From positions 3,850,001 to 3,914,000 of the forward strand of contig OX442324.1 in the NCBI GenBank assembly GCA_949358305.1: a stretch of DNA of 64,000 nt, read 5' to 3'. Made by a program: the position numbers and the translations under genes. Shown in pieces: positions 26,172 to 37,439 of this stretch (within the stretch, counting starts at the first letter, position 1; each line of letters opens with the position of its first letter). The notes below the pieces were generated by a model, which did not search any database, had not been told where the DNA came from, and was given only the letters and a program-made list of their open reading frames with translations. This stretch comes from Strigamia acuminata (taxonomy: Eukaryota; Arthropoda; Chilopoda; Geophilomorpha; Linotaeniidae).

Positions 26172-27230
26172 CTTGCTGGAGATGGAGGATTACACCCATT
26201 ATCTCTCTTCCGTGGATACTTAACGGTCCGATTAATCAAGTCAGGCAAATTTCTTCCCGTGCATTGCCCCTCTGAGGATTCATGAACATGGATTCGTCAC
26301 TAAATATGACATTTTCCCATTTTCCAATAATCCCTCCAAAATGTAGGTATTTTCTTGCCCGTTGTAATTGTTTTCGTCATTCCGTTCTGTTTACTTTTTG
26401 GATATAATGCTATTAAACCAAGTTTTCTTCTAAAAGCTTTTAAAAATAGAAGAAAAAAAATCGTGTAAGAGCAAACATTTGTTGTTTGAAATGTTCAAGT
26501 AATACTATATAGTCTCTTTTTGTGTTGTTCAAATGTGTGCATTGTTTTACTTGACAAATTTGCCAACTGCACACTACATAGTCACTTCTCAAACCAAGTA
26601 ATTACAAGATGCAAACTGGCCACACAGATTTATAAATAAAATTTAACCGAATAAAAATATCCATTAGTACATTACTATGCATTAAATCAATTCAATCAAT
26701 TGCAACTTATTCCTAAGAGTCTGCATCATCTTTAAGTAAATATTTGCAGTTCAACATTTTCTATTTAGTTTTATCAGATTGGATAGCATTAGTCGAAAAT
26801 TTAACAAATTATTTGTTCAGCTGCCCTGAGCTTTGCCGCATTGCTTTGTTTACACACACTGCAATTACAAAATACTTTCCTATACACACAGCAAGACCTT
26901 CAATACATCATTGAAAAACATTCATTTTCAGAGTCGCCTTACATTTTCCCTATTCTTTAATTCAGTTGCTTTAGAAACCAAAGACCAAACACTAAACTGT
27001 TGAAGACGACCTTCTGGAAAGACGGCAAACTCTGGTTCTGGACATTTCTACCATTGATGGATGTCAATCTTGTTTTTATCTAGGAAATATTCCAACGTAT
27101 ATACTCTTTAATTTCTATTCACAAAACCCTTTCCAACATCTACTGCTATGTCATTTGTCTTCTCTCTAGATGGATATTGCATGTCATTTCCTATGTCTGT
27201 TAAGCGCTTGCTGTCTGTGTTCTAGTGGAG

Positions 27231-27300
27231 TCCTGGATAGCGTAATGGTCAGTGCACCTGTCCGGTAAATGGAAACCAGCAGTCCAATTCCCAGTCATGA
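27231..27300 (+). repeat. tRNA-like relic (tRNA pseudogene or SINE head)
   Basis: The string TAGCGTAATGGTCAGTGC fits the polymerase III A box and D-arm pattern of tRNA genes. About 35 nt later AGTCCAATTCCC is a weak B-box or T-arm match. The acceptor and anticodon stems do not pair well, so it is not a working tRNA. A tRNA-derived SINE head or an old tRNA pseudogene is the best reading. Confidence 0.35.
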
Positions 27301-27740
27301 ATTTCTTCTAGTTCCAAAATGTTTGCTTTTTTCAGTCATATCCAAGATTATAGATATGGATTTCAATCTCACTACAGTCTTTTCTCTGTTTTTAAATACA
27401 ATTTAGAAGTGGATTTTCTTTTCCCTTAACAAAAGTTGCATTTCAAAAACAAATTTCTTTTGGAACTCAAATTTTTCTTCTTTTAAAAAAAAAAAATATA
27501 AAAGGTGCTATAGTAAATCTAGTATTATTGCTGGCGAAAATAGAAATCCCGGTATTTTTAATTCTATTGCTGTTATCACCACCTGCATTGACAACACATG
27601 TTGAATCGCGAATCGATTCACTTTTCAATCGATTCTTTGTGGTGAACGTGTAACACTACAAACGATCTTCAATAATCGTTGGCAGTTGGCATGCGCACAA
27701 TTCTTTTTTTCAAAAATTCGGTCTTGACCAAAATTTGAAA

Positions 27741-27960
27741 TACCGTATTTTATCGATTAAGAGCCGCGGCTCTTATTCAAAACTGCCATTTTTGTCAGCA
27801 ATTACAATTTCGGTTTTTCGTTTGTTACATTTGTTTAATGTTCATCGTTCGTGCGGTTAAATACAGAAACAATAACGTACTTTTGCAAAAAATACGGTAT
27901 TCTTGGTGTGTTAGCCGCGGCTACTATTCGAGGGCGACTCTTAATCAGTAAAATACGATA
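27741..27960. mobile_element. MITE, TACCGTATTTT family (220 bp)
   Basis: It begins TACCGTATTTTATCGATTAA and ends TTAATCAGTAAAATACGATA. The interior includes CGGTTTTTCGTTTGTTACAT and GTTAAATACAGAAACAATA, which recur inverted in the element at 40539-40742. The GAGCCGCGGC and GCCGCGGC strings near each end are family marks. Confidence 0.85.
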
Positions 27961-29700
27961 TTTAAAAAATACCCAATTGCTAATCGACAGTCAAAAACGC
28001 CCAAAAAGCTAAATAAATAAATCGCATAAATCAAAATGTAAACATTTGACATCACCTGTTCTGAGAGAATAGGAGGGGCGAGGATTGCTCATTGTGGTCG
28101 CCAGGAATGGTCAGTGGTTCCATTACTGGGCAGCCACATGGAAGAAGAGCAAGTTAACATGATTATTAACTACAATTACACGAGAAGCTCAACTTAAGAA
28201 ATAACCTTCAGGCTGAGCCGGGTCAATTTGGGAAGGACCACAAAGAAGTCCATCAGAAATGCATTGGCCTCGAGGAGGTTAGATAGGGATGCGGAATCTG
28301 CCTATTTGCAAGCGTCACAACACATTTGATTTATGCAATGCACAGAACCGCGTTCAAATGCCTGCAGACATCAAAGGAAAAGAAAAGAGTAATTACTGTC
28401 AAAAGTTTGTACAACTCTCGTTACAATGAACACTTGGATTGAAGTTAATTAGTAGTGGTTTTATGTGTGATAGCGCAAATTAGGTGGAACTAACATTTCA
28501 ACAAGACGGAAAAAAAATTAAAATAAACTTGTCAATTGAATAAAATCTAAAATCCACGTTCCAAAACGTGTGTACATTTTGACTTGAAAATTAAAGGATT
28601 TCTCTGCACACTCCCATTAGTCGAGCTCGGTTAAACGAGTAATTTTTTATATATAAAACGACAAAAAAGCGCGTCGTTTTGTGTTTGAAGAAAAATTCTT
28701 CCGAGGGCAGAATCAGAGTAAACACTCGACAAAACCACCTTTCGTGCGAATTATTTCAATTAAAGAGGAAGTGGCATACAAACTAAAAATATTTTTAGTG
28801 TTCCCAAACAATAAAATAATCACTTTTATTCCCAATAATGACAGCAATCGAGTCTGACCTTAGCTATAACGTACACAATGTACATAAAAAATATTGCTAC
28901 AACTATTTTCATCTTCTTCTATTCACTGTATCAAAAGCAGCTTGGTGTGTCATTTTAATTCAATGAATAACGTCTCTTTCATCATTCATGTAACTAAAAA
29001 AAGATGGAATTTAAACGCCTCAATGAAAATTTTAATGGACGCGAAAATTGTTTATTTGGTCAATTACATATGTGGAAACTAATGATGATATGGTGTCATC
29101 AACATACCTTGCTAATGATAAAACAACCCATCATTTTTGTGATGCAATGGTCAAAACTCTGTGAACCAAACCATTTCCTATTTAAATAAAAAAAGAAAAA
29201 CAAGTTTCTCTCATGCGCAACACGATTATACACAACAGAAAATAGCTTTCTCAGTTTGATTCAGTTTTCTGGCCGATCTAACTCAGCATGCAAAATAGCC
29301 TCGATAAAATATTTCTCAATTTTTAAATTTCATCGTCGACCAATTCCCACTTGCTTTCGTCCCTTTTTTTCCGTTTCTTTTAAAGGTAACTCGATGCACT
29401 CTGCCTCGAGGTACCATCGAAGTTGGGAGTGAAGTCTGTGCTGGAGGAGGGAAAAGCAAATTGTTTATTGATTCGCCTAGGATGTTGTGTCGGAGTGATT
29501 TGTCGCCGGATGCGAGTATCTCCGTCCACGGCTTCTCTTGGTCGATTCCCTCGCACGACAAGAGACTGACGAGTCCAAATGCAGCTTCCACTTGGCTTTG
29601 GAAACTTGGCTACAACACATCCCTCGTGTGTGATAACCACAACACATTCCACTTAATATTTCACCAACTTATTTTTATTGCTCGCCTTTTGTTCTCATTC

Positions 29701-29862
29701 TCTTAAGCGCCGTTGCATTTTTCTCGCCCTCAAAATTATCTTCACATTACAACACGCCACTTTATCTCGACCTAAAATCCAAATAAATTAGTATTTAATG
29801 CTCAAACCTTTTATTTCTTACTAGATGGCGCTACAAACCGGAAGTTGACAATGTAAACAAAA
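29701..29862 (+). promoter_or_regulatory. AGA upstream region with two tiny uORFs
   Basis: The 160 bp before the AGA start contain ACCGGAAGT (an ETS-like site) and two upstream ATGs. One opens a 7-codon frame with stop at 29825-29848, which also contains the ETS-like site. The other, at 29851-29856, is a minimal start-stop ATGTAA only 6 nt before the AGA ATG. The main start context (ACAAAAATGGCC) has G at +4 and A at -3. Whether the uORFs are transcribed depends on an unknown start site. Confidence 0.45.
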
Positions 29863-30013
29863 ATGGCCTTCAATGGCGAGGCGCTGCTTGCTTTTCTTTC
29901 TCTTTTCGCTTCCATTTCCTCGCTTCAAACCGATTCAAATCATGTACCAACCGACAATAATGCATGGCCAATTGTTGTAAACACTTGGGCATTTCAAGAA
30001 GCGGCAGAAAAAG
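29863..30013 (+). CDS. AGA: Aspartylglucosaminidase, exon 1 (signal peptide and first strand)
   Basis: Coding starts at ATG 29863 and runs 50 codons plus one base to the donor GGTAAGAT. The first 20 residues (MAFNGEALLAFLSLFASISS) form a secretion signal, as expected for a lysosomal hydrolase. The PIVVNTWAFQEAAEK segment matches the first beta strand of the mature alpha subunit in the family (P-[LI]-V-V-N-T-W). AGA is an N-terminal nucleophile hydrolase that cleaves the GlcNAc-asparagine bond during lysosomal glycoprotein breakdown. Exon 2 supplies the last two bases of the split codon, making alanine. An open frame continues past the donor only as lysine-rich intron sequence. Confidence 0.9.
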
Positions 30014-31366
30014 GTAAGATGATAAAAAAAAGAAAAGAAAAAAAAAACAAACATACACGAAATATAAAGCACGAAAAGAGATAGATTCGAGAGAAACATT
30101 CCGTACTCGTACTCTTATCACCTCGGAGCAAAGCGATCGTTTTCCCCATGTTATCGATTGAACTCAACTACGATGTGGTCTGTGTGTCACACGAACGTGT
30201 GCTGAATCGAATGGGACACTGGAACACGCAGACAGGAAACAATATGGATGATAACAACTCGCTCAGAAATACACACCCCGACAATTTTAGCATGAAAAAT
30301 GCAACTCCCGCTAATCTTTCCACGTGTATCACGTTCAAATTCCTTTCACTTATCAATTTCAATTCGACTTTGACTTCTCCGAGTGCAAAATAAAAAAAAA
30401 ATAACAAAAAATAAATAAAAAGCGAGAGACATGATTAAAACTTGTTCATTTCCTCTCAATTTCATCGTGGGCGCCGCCCTGGTGTCGGGCGAATCACATT
30501 AGTAAGCAGGCAAAGAGTTGCCTGTGCAATTGTATTCTATAATCACATGCATTATTCATAGTCGTGCAAGATCCATCCGTCACACAGATTAAAATTGAAT
30601 CCTTAGACTCTTTCTCGACTTCCTTAGAAATGGTCTGATTGGAAGACAGTCGACGTTCACGACATCTGGGGACGTAATTTGCCTCACACGTGCCACTGCC
30701 CCTCTTCAATGATTGCTATCTGAATCCATTCAGAAATAAGTTAAAGTCAAAGGAAGATGCACAGAAATTGGCTCACTCAGCACAATTCCTACAGGATACT
30801 TCCCGTTTCGCATGACAATTTTCCGAGCACCTTTCATTTCATATCACAGAGAAGACAAGCTCAATATCAATGCTGCATATCTTTTTTCACTCAAACATTT
30901 TATCCTCTTTCAATTAATTCATTCCATTTCAATCTAACACAATTTAACACAAGATCTTCGTGCAAAATCTTATTTTCACCCTCGTGGCACTACAAAAATA
31001 GCTCCACCTCTGGAGGGTCATCTAACGGTTGTCCAACGAGTTTCGTCGTGTTTCCAGGCAATTTTTAGACATGAGAATCATGTGTTAATACTGAGCTATC
31101 TTGTTACATTCAAGAACATCAACTCCTGCTACAGATAGTGCTAATTCTTACCCAAAATATAACACCATCATTACAACACTAAAAGTTTGAAGAAAACAGT
31201 GCATAGTAATGTGGGAAATTGTATTTAAAAATTAATAAAAGCAATACAAATTTATTTGTATCCATTTATAGATACCTTAAGCGTTTATAAATAAAAAATA
31301 AAAAGTAATTTGCAGAAATTACAATTAAATTACGATATAGTCTAGTAGAATTTTTAATGTTTTGCG

Positions 31367-31466
31367 CAATTGCCATTTGCTAGTCACCCACACAAGACAT
31401 CATGTTTACCAGAAAACTAATGCCACATATACTGTACACATCCGGTATTCCATAAAAATAAAATCC
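31367..31466. repeat. Dispersed repeat family B, copy 2
   Basis: The segment AATTGCCATTTGCTAGTCAC ... ACATCATGTTTACCAGAAAA matches 16189-16295 in the same orientation. Confidence 0.6.
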
Positions 31467-33288
31467 TATTTTTAAACTTAGGAATTGTTTACATTTTCCC
31501 AAAATGAAAACATTCCTGCATGTAAACGGATGTTAAAGATGATGATAGTAATAATGATGTCTCCCAAACTTCAACTAAGCATTAGTCTCAAAATAGGCCT
31601 GCACGATGGGAAACACATTCAATCATTTTGATTACGCCTAATAAGAAAAAACAAATGGAAAAAGATTACTAACTTACCATGTTAAACAAACGGGGATAAG
31701 TAGAATCCCTGCCATTTTCTTGGATGAGATTTTTTAAGTTACGAGATGGCTAAAAATCACAAGACATTGAAATTTGAAAAAAATAAAAAAATTATATCTT
31801 TTCTTTTCCATACTCTCGTATTGAATGGTCCCAACTCCCAATCGAGACTTTTTTTTACTCTCACGTAATAACGTAATAACGACTTTAAACGCGCATTCGC
31901 GACCAAATCATGCAAGACCGACAGACAAACACACACGGCATCTTGAATGCAACTCGCGCTAGAAGATAGCACAAGTGTTAACACGAGATTCTTCTTTAGT
32001 GAATGCACCTAGTGTCAATTGCCATTTTAATTGACAACAAAACTAGATGCACTTGACCTTTAAACTCGCAATAAACAAATTTCGCTGGAACATGTCCATT
32101 AATTGACCCAAAATTGATCAGGCAATCATACCGTGGGTTAAATGAGTCGTAACTATCTCGCTCGTCTCCTAAGACCTTTAAATTACAGCAAACTCGAAGA
32201 TTGTCATTATCAATATTCCACAAGAATGCAATTAATTTGCATACCTTAACGACTTTGCCGTGGGTTTGCAATGTTTGTGCAATGTGCCATCAGAGGGCAA
32301 TCTGCTCACACGCTGTAATGGTCTTTTGTCCATGTCATTTGACATATGCCAAGAGGTGGAGTCGACTATATTCTTTTTTCTGTGTGTTGTGGCTGCAGGG
32401 AACACAAAGATCATTGTCTCAAAGATGATTAACCTTTAGGCCTTGATGGAAGGAATGGCATTTCGCGACAAATGAACGTTACAATAATGTCACAATACTT
32501 TCCCTCCCTATGTAGTCACCAGGGGGCTGTAAATAAAATTGAACAAATAAATCATCACTGGTGTAAATAACTTTTCCCCCCTCCTATCACAAAACTTTCA
32601 TTAATTTAAAACTTCGCTTTTCTAATTAATACTAAACAATTTTTATCATTGTTTTCCCCTCGCTGATTGTTTTATGTGCTAGCAAACAAACAAACTAACT
32701 AACAAAAAATCCTTTCCATTCTTTAAAACTTAAATTCACTAAATGGGAAAAGCTTGATCTATGAGAATCCGCCCAATGCCTTTCTTCAATAGCGAGTAAT
32801 ATGGAACAAAACATGCCTTAAATTCCATAAAACCGACCTTTATTACAGTACATACACACGCCTACCTCTTCCTCTATGGCTTCAGTTCCTGCCTTAACAG
32901 TTTGAATTAGAGCTTACTACATATCACTATCAGATATGCGTAAACCACATACTGTACTACAGCTCAAATTATTATTATTATTATTTTAATTAAAACAGCT
33001 TAAACTGTTGTATCCTATGGGGGCCCTCTGCTAGACAGAATTTCAAGGCCCCCTAACATAAATTTGCATAAAATTTCAGTACAAATAAAATCATTTTTTG
33101 CAAATTTTTTGCCTAATAGACGCTGAAATGATTTTTTTTTAAATTTCCTTGCGCACCCACATCAATATGCCCCTGTATTCAAAAAGTGGTTTTAAATGTT
33201 TGTGTTTTTATTTTTGTATTTTTAACATCACAAAACAAAAATGCAAACACTTAAAACATTTGTGTTGTGTCCATACCAACACATACAT

Positions 33289-33600
33289 TAAGAGGTTTCA
33301 TAAATGATGCGCTAAAAATAAAATAAATAATTTCAATAATCACAAATCGCTGTATTATTGAAGACCCACGCTAGGTGGTGCCAGGTCCAATTGATTATAC
33401 TACTATCACATGACTTCCGGTTATGTTATGTTATGTGTTAAGCATGAAAAGCTCCTTTTTCAGTGATTATAAATAAGCGCTGAAACACTGAAGCGATTAT
33501 TCATGTGATTGGCCCACGCAAGTCACATGATTATCGCTTCAGCAGAATAATCGTCATAATCGCTTCAGCGCCTTCAGTGCATCATTTATGAAACCCCCTA
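33289..33600. mobile_element. TIR element (MITE-like), GGTTTCATAAATGATGC ends
   Basis: Perfect 17-bp inverted ends (33294-33310 and 33579-33595) are enclosed by TA at both sides if the repeat is extended imperfectly to TAAGAGG and CCCCCTA. The right interior has internal inverted copies of AATAATCG and CGCTTCAG. No open frame of note. A non-autonomous DNA transposon is the simplest reading. Confidence 0.75.
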
Positions 33601-34984
33601 TTGTAAAATTGAGTAAAGAATTCAATCGGAAACCATTTTCATATTTTTGTCGTCTGCTCGAATACTCTTATTATCAGCTGTGTCAGGTTTATTGTTCTAG
33701 TTATACAATTGATTTACGTACACTTTGTTATCAAGCTTTTGTTCGCACGTTATTGAAACAATAATATTAATATGAAGCAAACTGTTAAGTCTAAACACAG
33801 CAATTTGCAACATGACATTTTGAATGCAGCTACTAGACTATAGTTTGAACAAAAATATCGTTGCATATAGACTTCCATGTTAGACCGAAAGCGATCAAAG
33901 TGGGCTTCACTGTGCTGTCGAGTCGACCAATGATCACATAATCCATTGTTAAAATGGAACAATTTCCACAATTTTTGACTGAAACCTTGAAATGCTGATC
34001 CATCTTTTTAAAGCATATGTCATTTTATTTGCTGCAACAGTAGAAGCAGTGATTTATCTGTTTTTATTATTTTTTTTAGCTAAACAACTCAAATTCTAGA
34101 AATCCTTCACAATAAATTTCTAAACATCTCCCCATTTCCTGGTGACATTCACTGTCAACATACAGAAAAGCTGCTAATAACTTTTTTCTCGCTTTCCACG
34201 TGCTATTCTCACTTCGATCACTCCCCAATAGGTGCGTTCAATTCTGGACAGATAAGTGACTTATCTCCCATAAATGCCTTTTAGAAGGCGGAAGTGCTGA
34301 AACTTTCATCAAAACTTACAAAAGTCGAGCTTCAAGGAGCTATTTATGCACTACACAGCATTTTTAAACAACATACAATGGCTCCTCTACTTATGATTAT
34401 AAACGAGATCGGTTCCGAGAACTTGTTCTTAACCCTCGAAGACATAAGAGTAAAATGTGCAGTTTTGGTATAAGGCATTACGCATTTAGGGACAGTTTTC
34501 AGGCCAATTAGTTAATGCGCCGTTTAGGTTTTTTTTTAGTTCGTAAACAATAAAAATAAATAAGTTCGAACCATCTGGTGGTGGTTTTAAACACTACTGG
34601 TAAAAGCCAAAAGCTGTTAACTGAGGCGCTCTTTACTAATGCAGTAAAGCCAGCTTAAAAGTTATGCTGGAGCTTTAAGGGGCAGAAAATTTGCAAGTAG
34701 AATATCTAATTACATAAATGATGAATCACTCCAAACCTCACCAGAGATATAGTTTTCAGGGAAAAAAATCAATAGAAAAGAATTTTTCCTATTCAAGTAA
34801 GTCGTTGTCCCTAAACGCGTTTAGCCTCCAAGGGTTAACTCCAATTATTCTTAAGTCCAGGAAAAGTGTACAATGTGGGAAAAAAAATTTTTCTCTTTTT
34901 TATTATAAATTAATAAAGGTTTATATTAAACAACATTAAACAACAATAAGAGTGTGGGTTTTGCACTCCGCCGAATACCCCAAA

Positions 34985-35147
34985 TTCGTATCTGTATTTA
35001 AACTGCCTGACTAAAGGTTGTCTCGATCTAACTTTTAAAAATGGCGGCTGATTTAGTCTGCTTTCAGTCGCAGTGGGCATGCGCACAGCATTTATAAACA
35101 GAAAAACACGTTTAACCGCAATTTTAAACCAACTTTACGAATGCAGT
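34985..35147. mobile_element. MITE-like element, AGCTGCATTCGAA family, copy 2 (degenerate)
   Basis: The interior (CTGACTAAAGGTTGTCTCGA, then AATGGCGGCTGATTTAGTCT and GGGCATGCGCACAGC) matches copies at 802-971 (inverted) and 36531-36669. The right end ACGAATGCAGTT resembles the family terminus. The left end is unclear. Confidence 0.5.
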
Positions 35148-36139
35148 TAGTGAAAAAGTAAATAGATCAATGGCAAACAAAATCCATAGTTTAAACTATG
35201 TAAACATTTAAAGAAGAAAAAAGAAAAAAGAGAAAAAAATCGCCTAAAATCAATAGGACCTAAATACTACGTGATCCATAAATTTGCATTTCTAACTACT
35301 GGATTAATTCGAATAAATTAATATTGTAAATTTCCAAAACAATGTCGGGTTGCTCATTATATTCCCTCCGACTGTCCTCCAATAATCCAAGTTGTTTTGA
35401 TATTTTTTTTTGAAAATCCTTTAAAACGATTAACATTTAAAGACTTACATTAAGATAATTATAAATTTTCATTTGTTTAAATGCTAAGAGCTTGATTACA
35501 AATTGCAGTAAGCGGATTTGAAATACAAAAAAAAAAAAGAAGAGAAAAAAAAAAAAGAAAAAAATCATTCTAAAGTTGGGATAAAAATTTATCTGTTTTA
35601 AATGAGTTTTTAAATTGTGTTGCATTTTTATTCCCTTTTCCTCACAGAACAGAACAAGGAAAAATTTAATTTTCTCACTCTTCCCCTGGCTTTGCTTTTA
35701 AATTCTGCAAAAAGGAACTAATTAATTAACCAAGAAAGAAGGCAGAAGAAAATAACCAGAAGACGAGAGGAAAACTAACCACACTTGCTCGCCTAATTTG
35801 GGTTCTCTTGCTCATGAATTTGAGAAGGGAATGGGCTAAGTTGAATCGGTTGTGGATCCATGAACACTCACCTGAGGGTAATTGGTGGACGAAATGCTTC
35901 AATTTCACAAGAAAAGAAACAAAACAGGAATGAAGTTGGCAAGAAGGAATTTATTCCTTTCCTACTCTAGTAAGATATGCATAAAGTTGCATTTCTTTGA
36001 CTGCAAGTATTCAGAAATTCCTTTTTCAAATTTTTTTGCTTCATGTGTACAAAATTTAAAAAATTAAATTCAAATCAATTTGTTCCGTCTTCATTTTCAA
36101 AAAACTATGAATAGATTCAGATCTTTCTTTTAAAAAATA

Positions 36140-36530
36140 AATGCCGTCACCAACAGCGTCACCCATCTACAGTTTGCACCATCTAACATCTAACGCTTCG
36201 GTGTTCTCTCCGAGTTCATCTGTATGGCGATTGATAGCGGCCCAATTGGATTCTGGAAACTTCGTTTTGACCATCCAAACATTTGTCCTGGTCAGTGTCT
36301 TCGGGGTGCTGCGAGGTCTAAGTCTTTCTTCTTTCCTTTTTGCTTTCTTTTCTCTTTATCGGGCTTCTCGCAGTTGAATGAACAATGTCCGATTTCGTCG
36401 CAATTCCAACATTGCATAGTGGACATGCCCATTCCCGATGTGTAGATACTCTAGATAGCTCTCTCGTTGCGGCCATAGCTAGTCTGCTTCGTTTCTGCTT
36501 GTCCCTCAATTATTTTCAGTAGCTTGCATT
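36140..36530 (-). pseudogene. Gag-like relic with a CCHC zinc knuckle
   Basis: On the minus strand 36411-36370 encodes CWNCDEIGHCSFNC, an exact C-X2-C-X4-H-X4-C zinc knuckle, followed by a Lys/Arg-rich tail. Upstream (36530-36460) the same frame reads LLKIIEGQAETKQTSY before a stop at about 36453. Downstream the frame is also stopped. This looks like the nucleocapsid end of a retroelement Gag, broken by stops. Part of the same relic may continue beyond the MITE at 36531-36669 (36670-36780). Its element family cannot be named. It is unrelated in sequence to the knuckles of the two intact elements in this window. Confidence 0.6.
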
Positions 36531-36669
36531 CGAAAAATCATTTATTTAGACTAAACAGCATTTTTAAACTGCTTGACAGAGGGTTGTCTCTATCTAACTT
36601 AAAAAATGGTGGCTGATTTAGCCTGCTTTCGGAGCATTTAAAGTTTAAACTGAATTTTCGAATGCAGCT
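36531..36669. mobile_element. MITE-like element, AGCTGCATTCGAA family, copy 3
   Basis: It begins AGCTTGCATTCGAAAAATCA and ends GAATTTTCGAATGCAGCT, a good inverted pair. The interior TTGACAGAGGGTTGTCTCTA and ATGGTGGCTGATTTAGCCTG match copy 2. It interrupts the Gag-like relic, so it inserted into an already resident retroelement. Confidence 0.7.
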
Positions 36670-36911
36670 GGTCTTTCCGGCCATTTCTTGCATCGAGTTC
36701 CTGATTTTCTTTACATCGCCGCTGTGGACGACTTCACAGGCACCAGATGCACGACAGCAGATTAGATGTGTTCAATGTTAAATGGATTTCTTTGATTTCG
36801 CTGATTATTTTGATTTTCTTGATTTCTGGAGACGTGAAGTGATAATTTTTACGTCATCAAATGAAAATCTGACTTCAGGTAATCGAATTTCTGAAGATCC
36901 ACGTGTAGGGT

Positions 36912-37439
36912 CGATTTTCTTAATTTTCAAGTTGATTTTCTTGGTTTTCAAGTTGATTTTCTCGATTTTCAAGTTGATTTTCTCGATTTTCAAGTTGATT
37001 TTCTTCATTTTCAAGTTGATTTTCTTCATTTTCAAGTTGATTTTCTTCATTTTCAAGTTGATTTTCTTCATTTTCAAGTTGATTTTCTTCATTTTCAAGT
37101 TGATTTTCTTCATTTTCAAGTTGATTTTCTTCATTTTCAAGTTGATTTTCTTCATTTTCAAGTTGATTTTCTTCATTTTCAAGTTGATTTTCTTCATTTT
37201 CAAGTTGATTTTCTTCATTTTCAAGTTGATTTTCTTAATTTTTTTGATTTTCAAGTTGATTTTCTTCATTTTCAAGTTGATTTTCTTCATTTTCAAGTTG
37301 ATTTTCTTCATTTTCAAGTTGATTTTCTTCATTTTCAAGTTGATTTTCTTCATTTTCAAGTTGATTTTCTTGTTTTTCAAGTTGATTTTCTCGATTTTCA
37401 AGTTGATTTCCTTGATTTTCAAGCTGATTTTCTTGATTT
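36912..37439. repeat. 21-bp minisatellite, about 25 copies
   Basis: The unit is close to ATTTTCAAGTTGATTTTCTTC, very regular in the centre and drifting at both ends, with one 12-bp irregularity near 37234-37245. Because 21 is a multiple of three, frames stay open on both strands: an FIFKLIF heptad on the plus strand and an MKKINLK-type heptad on the minus strand. No start context, splice sites or family match supports a gene. Confidence 0.9.

Larger units (their letters stand above)
23561..29700. other. Intergenic region between divergent CARP and AGA genes
   Basis: No recognisable exon. It contains two MITEs (25940-26073 and 27741-27960), dispersed repeat family A copies, a tRNA-like relic (27231-27300) and simple repeats. 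A moderately GC-rich open stretch on the minus strand at 29316-29652 is discussed under rejected items. Confidence 0.55.

Noticed and set aside
27231-27300. Functional tRNA gene
   Set aside because: Only the A box is good; the acceptor, anticodon and T stems do not form, so it is listed as a relic.
29316-29652. Two overlapping minus-strand frames of about 90 codons in a moderately GC-rich patch upstream of AGA
   Set aside because: No family match, no clear splice sites and no good start context. It may be an exon of an unseen gene or simply promoter-proximal composition.
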